Source: GCA-2737125 sp044336815 (lineage in GTDB: Bacteria > Actinomycetota > Actinomycetes > S36-B12). Taken from it: 14,288 nucleotides of DNA. The notes under the pieces were generated by a model that saw nothing but the letters and a program-made list of their open reading frames with translations, did not search any database and was not told the DNA's origin. How positions within the stretch are numbered: the stretch's first letter is position 1; every line of letters begins with the position of its first letter. Of this stretch, positions 6,190-11,923 are shown in pieces. A program made the position numbers and the translations under genes. Location of the stretch: positions 1-14,288 of the forward strand of contig JBIIOU010000039.1 of assembly GCA_044336815.1 (NCBI GenBank), written 5' to 3'.

Positions 6190-6896
6190 TGCTCGAAACC
6201 CCGCAAGTTAAACCAACACGGTGGGGTTTGTGGGATGTGCTCATCACCCTGGGTGGCGCCGTTGTGCTGGGTGTTGCTGCGGCATTACTCCTAGGGGCGC
6301 TGTCGGCCCCGCTTGCGCTTCAGGTGCTGGTCGGTGGGCTGGCCCCTTGGCTTGCCTTGGCCGGGTGGCCGCTTTTTGTCACTTCGGTTAGAGGTAATGG
6401 CCCAAGAATCGATTTGTCCCTAACTCTTAGTTGGCGCGATGCCGGCTCGGGGGTAGTTGGCGGGGTCGTAGCCCTTATCGCCGCGCTGGTGGTTGCGGTG
6501 GCCTGGGCGGCGATTTTTGGTGAGTTCACTTCGGCGGCCGGCGATGTGGCGGCCGAACTCGCGGGCTTGGACAATATCTGGCTGCTCATTGCTTTTGGAT
6601 TGATGGTCGCGGTGGGCGCCCCGATTGTTGAAGAGCTTGCTTTTCGTGGTCTCTTCTTCGCGGCCTTGCGCAAACATGGTGTGGGTCCAGTGGTGTCCGT
6701 GGTCATCACGGCCGTGGCATTTGCCCTTTTTCACCTAGAACCGGCCCGAATCGGAGTGTTGATCACCATCGGATTGGTCCTCGGCATAGTGCGGTGGCGC
6801 ACCGGCTCATTGGGGGCAGCCATGGTCGCCCACGGGGTGGTTAACGCGCCAGCTGCGGTATTTCTCATCCTTGGCTTGCCAGGGGTGGCACCATAG
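6189..6896 (+). CDS. CPBP family intramembrane metalloprotease
   Basis: This 235-residue polytopic membrane protein has the three signature motifs of the CPBP (CAAX protease and bacteriocin-processing) family: VEELAFRG with Glu148, Glu149 and Arg153; FALFH with Phe178 and His182; and HGVVNAP with His215 and Asn219. Hydrophobic segments lie around 17-38, 45-65, 88-110, 131-145, 168-181, 188-201 and 212-231. Bacterial members are linked to peptide maturation, bacteriocin immunity or membrane-protein cleavage; the substrate here is unknown. The gene starts without a visible ribosome binding site, within an inverted repeat, and its stop is four bases before mtrA, so it is probably the first gene of the mtrA-mtrB-lpqB transcript. 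In Mycobacterium tuberculosis, as I recall, tmk occupies this place between sahH and mtrA. A role in envelope signalling is inference from position only. Confidence 0.87.
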   Translation: MLETPQVKPTRWGLWDVLITLGGAVVLGVAAALLLGALSAPLALQVLVGGLAPWLALAGWPLFVTSVRGNGPRIDLSLTLSWRDAGSGVVGGVVALIAALVVAVAWAAIFGEFTSAAGDVAAELAGLDNIWLLIAFGLMVAVGAPIVEELAFRGLFFAALRKHGVGPVVSVVITAVAFALFHLEPARIGVLITIGLVLGIVRWRTGSLGAAMVAHGVVNAPAAVFLILGLPGVAP

Positions 6897-6900
6897 GGTC

Positions 6901-7608
6901 ATGAGCACCCAACCAGGCGCGCCTTTGTCGGCCCGTGGCCGCGTCCTCATTGTCGATGATGACCAAGCACTCTCCGAAATGTTGGGCATCGTCTTGCGTG
7001 GTGAAGGCTTTGATCCAGTCTTTTGTGGTGATGGCGCCCAGGCACTTCAGGTCTTTCGAAGCTGTAAGCCTGATGTCGTACTACTTGATCTGATGCTTCC
7101 GGGGCGCGATGGCATTGATGTGTGCCGATCAATCCGCGCTGAGTCTGGAGTGCCGATCGTCATGCTCACCGCGAAGACCGACACCGTTGATGTTGTTGTC
7201 GGTCTAGAGTCAGGTGCTGACGACTACATCGTAAAGCCATTTAAGCCAAAGGAGTTGGTTGCTCGGATCCGCGCTCGGATGCGCCGCAATGATGATGCGC
7301 CACCCTTAACTTTGACTATCGGAGATCTAGCCATCGACGTCAGCGGGCATCAAGTCACTCGCGATGGTCAAGCACTTTCGCTAACACCACTTGAGTTTGA
7401 TCTCCTCGTTTGCTTGGCACGGCGTCCCGGGAAAGTTTTCACGCGGGAGATACTACTGCAAGAAGTATGGGGGTATCGGCATGCGGCAGATACCCGATTG
7501 GTGAATGTCCACGTGCAGCGCCTTCGTGCGAAGATCGAGCACGATCCAGAAGATCCGACGATTGTTGTCACGGTTAGAGGCGTCGGCTACAAGGCCGGCT
7601 CCGCGTAG
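6901..7608 (+). CDS. mtrA: Two-component response regulator MtrA (OmpR/PhoB type)
   Basis: This 235-residue DNA-binding response regulator has a receiver domain at about 13-128 and a winged-helix DNA-binding domain at about 135-233. The acidic pocket VDDD (18-21), phospho-acceptor Asp63 in LLDLMLPG, Thr90 and Lys112 (VKPF) are all present. The segment ALSEMLGIVLRGEGFDP (23-39) and the close of the effector domain, TVRGVGYKAG (224-233), are typical of MtrA, the regulator of cell division, peptidoglycan and envelope genes in actinobacteria. The ATG at 6901 gives the usual N-terminus; an in-frame GTG/ATG-type start at 6871 would add ten residues inside the CPBP gene and is less likely. It lies four bases after the CPBP stop and 45 bases before mtrB. 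The ribosome binding site is not clear: AGGGGTGG at 6881-6888 is rather distant. Confidence 0.95.
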   Translation: MSTQPGAPLSARGRVLIVDDDQALSEMLGIVLRGEGFDPVFCGDGAQALQVFRSCKPDVVLLDLMLPGRDGIDVCRSIRAESGVPIVMLTAKTDTVDVVVGLESGADDYIVKPFKPKELVARIRARMRRNDDAPPLTLTIGDLAIDVSGHQVTRDGQALSLTPLEFDLLVCLARRPGKVFTREILLQEVWGYRHAADTRLVNVHVQRLRAKIEHDPEDPTIVVTVRGVGYKAGSA

Positions 7609-7653
7609 CCGGTTGTCGGTTATCACCGCGATGCGCGCCATCAATCAATCCAT

Positions 7654-9282
7654 ATGAATAGGTACCTAAGCGGATGCATTGACTTCCTGCTCGCCGGGCC
7701 GCGGTGGGTAAGGCGCATTTGGCGGAGCTCGCTACTGCTGCGCGTAACCACAACTACGTTGGCGCTATCAATCTTGGTGATGGCCGCACTCGGGTTTTCC
7801 TTACTCTCTCGAGTAACCAGCGGTTTACTTGAGGCAAAGGATCGGGTCTCGGTGGGGGAGGCCGCTTCGGGATTATCCGAAGCGCAACGCGTGTTGGATG
7901 CGGCTGACACCGGTACCACGACGCCCTCACCTGCCCGCTTGGTTGATTCTGTGGTAACTACTTTGGCTGCACGTGCAGGTTCTCCGGGGCAGTTCGATGT
8001 GTTACTGCTCTCGTCAGGGCCAACGCCTGATGCACCAGAGCGCGGTACCAATCTAGTTTCGGTTACCAGCGTGCCTTCAGCACTTCGCACCGCTGTCACC
8101 GATTCGAAGCGCCAATCTTGGACTTATACCGACATCACGACACTCGACGGGCGATCAACCCCGGGGTTAGTGGTTGGTGGCCCACTTAGTGTTCCTGGCG
8201 TCGGAGATTACGAGTTGTATTACCTGTTCCCGCTCACCCAAGAGCAGCAGACTCTGGATCTAGTGCGCAGCTCGGTGATCGTCACTGGGCTATTGCTGGT
8301 TGGCCTCTTGGCATTGGTAGCCGGACTCATTACGCGTCAGGTGGTAGTTCCCGTTCGCGCTGCGGCCCGTACAGCACTGCGTTTCTCCGAGGGGTATTTA
8401 TCGGAGCGAATGAAAGTAAGGGGCGAGGATGACCTCGCGCGGCTGGCCGGTGCGTTTAATGACATGGCGGCGAGCATTGCTCGGCAGATCAAGCAGCTTG
8501 AGGGGCTTTCACGGGTGCAGCGCCGATTCGTCTCTGACGTCTCCCATGAATTACGCACCCCTTTGACCACAATTCGAATGGCCGCAGACGTGATGTTTGA
8601 AGAGCGGGCATCCTTTGACGGTCCAACCGCGCGCGCGGCCGAGTTGCTTCAGGCCCAGTTAGACCGGTTCGAGTCATTGCTGGTTGATCTACTCGAGATT
8701 TCGCGATTTGACGCTGGTGCCGCGGTCCTCGAAGCCGATCCGTTTGACCTATACGCGCTGGTATCGAGGGTGCTTGATGGCTCGACCTCACTCGCCGAAC
8801 GCAGCGGTGTGCCACTGCGCCTGCACTCCGAAGGTGAGCCCAGATTGCTCTATGCGGATTCGCGCCGTATTGATCGAGTGATAAGAAATCTCGTCGGCAA
8901 CGCAATCGAGCATGGCAATGATCGCGGGGTTGACGTCACCATTGGCAGCAATGACGAAGCGGCGGCCGTCACGGTGCGTGACTACGGAGTTGGGTTGCGA
9001 CCGGGGGAGGCCTCGCTGGTATTTAATCGATTCTGGCGTGCGGATCCGGCGCGGGCCCGCACTACCGGCGGCTCTGGATTGGGTTTGGCGATCGCGCTCG
9101 AAGATGCTCGCCTACATGGTGGTTGGCTGGAGGCTTGGGGTGAGCCGGGCGCCGGTGCCTGCTTCCGCTTGACTTTGCCGCTTAACGTGCGCGGTACTTT
9201 CATCTCTTCGCCACTTGATCTCTACCCGGATGATTCAGCACCAGCAAATCGCAGCCCGATCGAGAATGTCGAGGTGCGCTAG
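7654..9282 (+). CDS. mtrB: Sensor histidine kinase MtrB
   Basis: This 542-residue membrane kinase pairs with MtrA. There is a transmembrane helix at about 28-52, an extracytoplasmic sensor region at about 53-205, a second helix at about 206-227, a HAMP linker at about 228-280, and the dimerisation/phosphorylation helix with SDVSHELRTPL (His298). The ATP-binding domain has the N box RNLVGNAIEH (411-420), G1 box DYGVGL (443-448), FNRF (457-460) and G2 box GGSGLGL (472-478), all intact. A polar C-terminal tail of about 30 residues follows. The ATG at 7654 is the only good start near the first helix, yet neither a ribosome binding site nor a well-placed -10 precedes it. Its TAG shares one base with the GTG of lpqB, so the two are translationally coupled. 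Confidence 0.95.
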   Translation: MNRYLSGCIDFLLAGPRWVRRIWRSSLLLRVTTTTLALSILVMAALGFSLLSRVTSGLLEAKDRVSVGEAASGLSEAQRVLDAADTGTTTPSPARLVDSVVTTLAARAGSPGQFDVLLLSSGPTPDAPERGTNLVSVTSVPSALRTAVTDSKRQSWTYTDITTLDGRSTPGLVVGGPLSVPGVGDYELYYLFPLTQEQQTLDLVRSSVIVTGLLLVGLLALVAGLITRQVVVPVRAAARTALRFSEGYLSERMKVRGEDDLARLAGAFNDMAASIARQIKQLEGLSRVQRRFVSDVSHELRTPLTTIRMAADVMFEERASFDGPTARAAELLQAQLDRFESLLVDLLEISRFDAGAAVLEADPFDLYALVSRVLDGSTSLAERSGVPLRLHSEGEPRLLYADSRRIDRVIRNLVGNAIEHGNDRGVDVTIGSNDEAAAVTVRDYGVGLRPGEASLVFNRFWRADPARARTTGGSGLGLAIALEDARLHGGWLEAWGEPGAGACFRLTLPLNVRGTFISSPLDLYPDDSAPANRSPIENVEVR

Positions 9283-10994
9283 TGCGTAACCTTACGATTT
9301 TCCTCGCGGCAACGATGTTAATTACCGGCTGCGGCTCACTACCCGCCTCACTTACCGCACAGGTGCCAACGACCGGGCCAATTCAGCAAGGTGCACAAGT
9401 TAATCTTGATCGCAAGGATCAGTTCATTCGGGTAATTGCGCGCAGCCCTCGAGATGGGATGACCCCAACCCAAATCGTGCAAGGGTTTTTGGACGCATCG
9501 GCTTCATTTGATGGCGACCATGCGGTCGCGCGGGAATATTTGACCGGTTCCGCGAACAGCCGTTGGCGCCCTGGCTTGCAGGTGTCGGTTTATGACGGTG
9601 CGGCGATTATTACTTCCAGTGGTAGTTCAGTGACACTGACCGCGAGCCAGAGCGGCAGGATCGATGACATCGGCCGGTATGTGGTGGCTTCCCCAGGCCA
9701 AGAGCTCCGAGGTAGTTTCCAATTAGTTCGCGATGGCACCCAGTGGCGCATCGATCGAGTTCCGCAGGGCCTATTGCTCTCCGCCTCTGACGTCGATCGT
9801 GCCTATCGATCATTTGCGGTTTACTTCTTCAATCCCAGTTTCTCAGCTTTGGTGCCAGATGCGCGCATGATACCCGTGCTTGGGCCTGGTCAGGGCACCA
9901 CTTTGGTGCGCTATCTCCTTGACGGGCCAAGTGATTGGTTGGCACCTGCCGTTCGCACCGGCTTCCCAGACGGGGTGGGGTTAAACATTGAATCAGTACC
10001 GATAGATGGTGGCGTGGCCCGTGTTGACCTAAAATCCTCGGTGCTTTTGGCCGATGATGGCACGCGCGAAGCGTTATCGCAGCAGTTAGTTTGGACATTA
10101 GGCCAGCTTTCAGATGTGACTTCGGTTGAAATCACTGCCGGCGGCCAGCAACTTGTGGTGCCGGGCGTTAGCTCCCCGCAGCCGGTAGACGCCTGGCCGA
10201 AGGTCAATCCAGACGCCTTACCCGATAACTCGTCAGGGTATGTGGCGCGCAGCCGCTCGGTGGTGCGATTGGGTGCCGCCACGGATCGCCCAGTGCCCGG
10301 AGATGCTGGCAGTGGCGCGGTTTCCTTCCTGAGGTTTGCTATTGATCGGTCGTCGACCGCGGTCGCAGGTATTGATGCTGACGGCACGTTGTGGCGCGGC
10401 GCGATTGCGCAGGATGCACCGTTACTTGCCTTGACCCGGGGTGAAGCATTAGCGGCTCCGGTCTTTGACGCCGACGGGAATATCTGGGTAGTTAATGCCC
10501 TGACGGGCCTAACCCGCGTGGATCGAATCGGACGAAGGGCTGAGGTTGACGTGGCAGGCCTGCCGGCGGAGTCCTCATTGCTCGCAGCAGTTCCATCACG
10601 CGATGGCACTCGGTGCGCACTAATTGTGCAGCAAGGAGTGCGCACGACGCTTTACGTAGGTGTGATCGTGAGATCAACCGTTGGCGCCCCGATGGCAATT
10701 GCTGATCCGATCAGGGTCGAGACCCGGCTGACCGAAGCCATCAGCGTTGGTTGGGCCGGAGCTAATTCCTTACTTGTGATCGGAAGTGATGGCGCGGAGT
10801 CTTTGCAGGTGTTTGATTTGAATTTGGCAAGGGGTTCGATTATTGGTATCGGTGCTCCCGAAGCGCCGGTCATGGTGGCGGCCGCACCAGGCCTACCGGC
10901 ACTGGTTGGTGCAGCGGACGGTTGGATTTATGAGTATGTGGGTTCTAACTGGCGCAAGCGCACCAGCGGTACCTCACCGGTCTATCCGAATTGA
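9282..10994 (+). CDS. lpqB: Lipoprotein LpqB, modulator of the MtrAB system
   Basis: This 570-residue lipoprotein has a short signal peptide ending in the lipobox LITGC, so Cys17 would be lipidated and the protein held on the outer face of the cytoplasmic membrane. An N-terminal region (about 40-180) is followed by a GerMN-like domain (about 190-292) and a C-terminal beta-propeller-like region (about 310-560) with repeated short strand motifs such as DADGTLWRG and DADGNIWVV. In mycobacteria LpqB interacts with the sensor region of MtrB and influences MtrA phosphorylation; that is family knowledge. The start is the GTG at 9282, which overlaps the mtrB stop by one base and has a good ribosome binding site, GAGGTG at 9271-9276. 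The stop at 10992-10994 is one base from the comF stop on the other strand. Confidence 0.93.
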   Translation: MRNLTIFLAATMLITGCGSLPASLTAQVPTTGPIQQGAQVNLDRKDQFIRVIARSPRDGMTPTQIVQGFLDASASFDGDHAVAREYLTGSANSRWRPGLQVSVYDGAAIITSSGSSVTLTASQSGRIDDIGRYVVASPGQELRGSFQLVRDGTQWRIDRVPQGLLLSASDVDRAYRSFAVYFFNPSFSALVPDARMIPVLGPGQGTTLVRYLLDGPSDWLAPAVRTGFPDGVGLNIESVPIDGGVARVDLKSSVLLADDGTREALSQQLVWTLGQLSDVTSVEITAGGQQLVVPGVSSPQPVDAWPKVNPDALPDNSSGYVARSRSVVRLGAATDRPVPGDAGSGAVSFLRFAIDRSSTAVAGIDADGTLWRGAIAQDAPLLALTRGEALAAPVFDADGNIWVVNALTGLTRVDRIGRRAEVDVAGLPAESSLLAAVPSRDGTRCALIVQQGVRTTLYVGVIVRSTVGAPMAIADPIRVETRLTEAISVGWAGANSLLVIGSDGAESLQVFDLNLARGSIIGIGAPEAPVMVAAAPGLPALVGAADGWIYEYVGSNWRKRTSGTSPVYPN

Positions 10995-10995
10995 T

Positions 10996-11691
10996 TTAAC
11001 GCTGGGTCGTTGATTGCCAACTACGAGATGGGGTGCCGGCAACCGCGGCGATACCGGCCACTACTACGTCTGCGTTTACTAAAGTGAGTACCGCCTCCAA
11101 AGTTGTAGCGCCTGTGGTGATGACATCGTCAACCACGATGATCCGGTAGCCAGCAAATTTCCCCAGGTTGGCTATTTGCTTCGGGCGCGACTGGAAGGCG
11201 CCTTTGATTGCGGCCTGACGCTGAGCCGCCGACCTGCCGACATGTTTGCCGTTGTCGAGGTGGCGGGTGAGTAATTGTTGAACCCGCGCTGGCTGATTTG
11301 CAAGGGTGAGCACCTGCGCCGCCCGGTGGGCGATCAATGAAGTGGTATCTGCTCCCCGGGCGCGAACTGAGCCGCGATGCGGGGGAATGGTGACCAAAAG
11401 AGTGGGTCCAGAGGTCAAAGTCGCGACCGCAGTCGCGAGCAAAGTGCCAAGTGGGGCGGTCAAGGAGCGCACCCCGTGTTCCTTGTGGGCGATGATCGCG
11501 GCTTTGGCTTGGCCTTGATAACGCGAGCCGATTGCCACCGGCATAGCGGTGATCTGCGGGTGGGGTCCGACCTGTCGGCACATCGCGGCCCAACAGGTGG
11601 GGCACAAGGTGGTGCCGAGTACGTCGCAGCCCACGCAAGATCGACTCAGTACGAGGTCAATACATGCATCCAGCAGCCGACCAGCGCCCAT
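10996..11691 (-). CDS. comF: ComF family phosphoribosyltransferase-like protein
   Basis: This is a 231-residue protein from the ATG at 11691; a frame starting at 11727 would add 12 residues. The inner start is preferred because it is preceded by AAAGGGGG five bases upstream and gives the usual short lead into the zinc finger. In the longer numbering the zinc-ribbon cysteines are Cys31, Cys34, Cys42 and Cys45 (CVGC, CPTC), and the phosphoribosyltransferase PRPP loop is VVDDVITTGATT at 198-209. ComF proteins contribute to DNA uptake in naturally competent bacteria, but most actinobacterial members, called amidophosphoribosyltransferase-like, are uncharacterised. In the order I recall elsewhere, comF runs in the same direction as lpqB and secA; here it is reversed and convergent with lpqB. 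No clear promoter was seen upstream on the minus strand. Confidence 0.88.
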   Translation of the reverse strand: MGAGRLLDACIDLVLSRSCVGCDVLGTTLCPTCWAAMCRQVGPHPQITAMPVAIGSRYQGQAKAAIIAHKEHGVRSLTAPLGTLLATAVATLTSGPTLLVTIPPHRGSVRARGADTTSLIAHRAAQVLTLANQPARVQQLLTRHLDNGKHVGRSAAQRQAAIKGAFQSRPKQIANLGKFAGYRIIVVDDVITTGATTLEAVLTLVNADVVVAGIAAVAGTPSRSWQSTTQR

Positions 11692-11839
11692 CCGCGCCCC
11701 CTTTGCGGCCCGGACGATTCTGCTCATAATCGCCCGGCCAGGGCAAGGGGCGCTCGCTCACCTGTGGAACGGGGGGATCCAGCAACTGGCTCCCCTGTGT
11801 ACGGGCACCCGCCGAACGCCGTGATCTCCTCGTGACCTC

Positions 11840-11845
11840 TACGAT
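11840..11845 (+). promoter_or_regulatory. Weak candidate -10 element for secA
   Basis: TACGAT at 11840-11845 fits TANNNT and would start a leader of about 72 bases before the GTG at 11924. No -35 of recognisable quality lies 16 to 18 bases upstream. It is the best match in the 196-base comF-secA gap by eye, but it could be chance. Confidence 0.25.
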
Positions 11846-11850
11846 GGAGT

Positions 11851-11902
11851 GCGCCAGCGGGCTGGTGCGGTGATTTACCCCGAGAGCGTCGACCTAGTCG
11901 AC
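11851..11902 (+). promoter_or_regulatory. Two inverted repeats in the secA leader
   Basis: GCGCCAG at 11851-11857 can pair with CTGGTGC at 11862-11868 around a CGGG loop (seven pairs, one G-U). Further on, GTCGAC at 11888-11893 and at 11897-11902 flank CTA, forming both a direct and an inverted repeat just before the ribosome binding site GAAAGG (11909-11914). A protein-binding site or mRNA hairpins are both possible. I recognise no known family. Confidence 0.3.
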
Positions 11903-11923
11903 CGATCCGAAAGGCCTGTCACT

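Noticed and set aside
9911..10645. 244-residue open frame on the minus strand
   Set aside because: It lies wholly antisense to lpqB, is rich in Ser, Arg, Thr and Pro as expected of a shadow frame in GC-rich DNA, and shows no motif.
11377..11835. 152-residue open frame on the plus strand, considered as a possible hpf remnant
   Set aside because: It overlaps comF on the opposite strand and its sequence does not resemble a ribosome hibernation factor.
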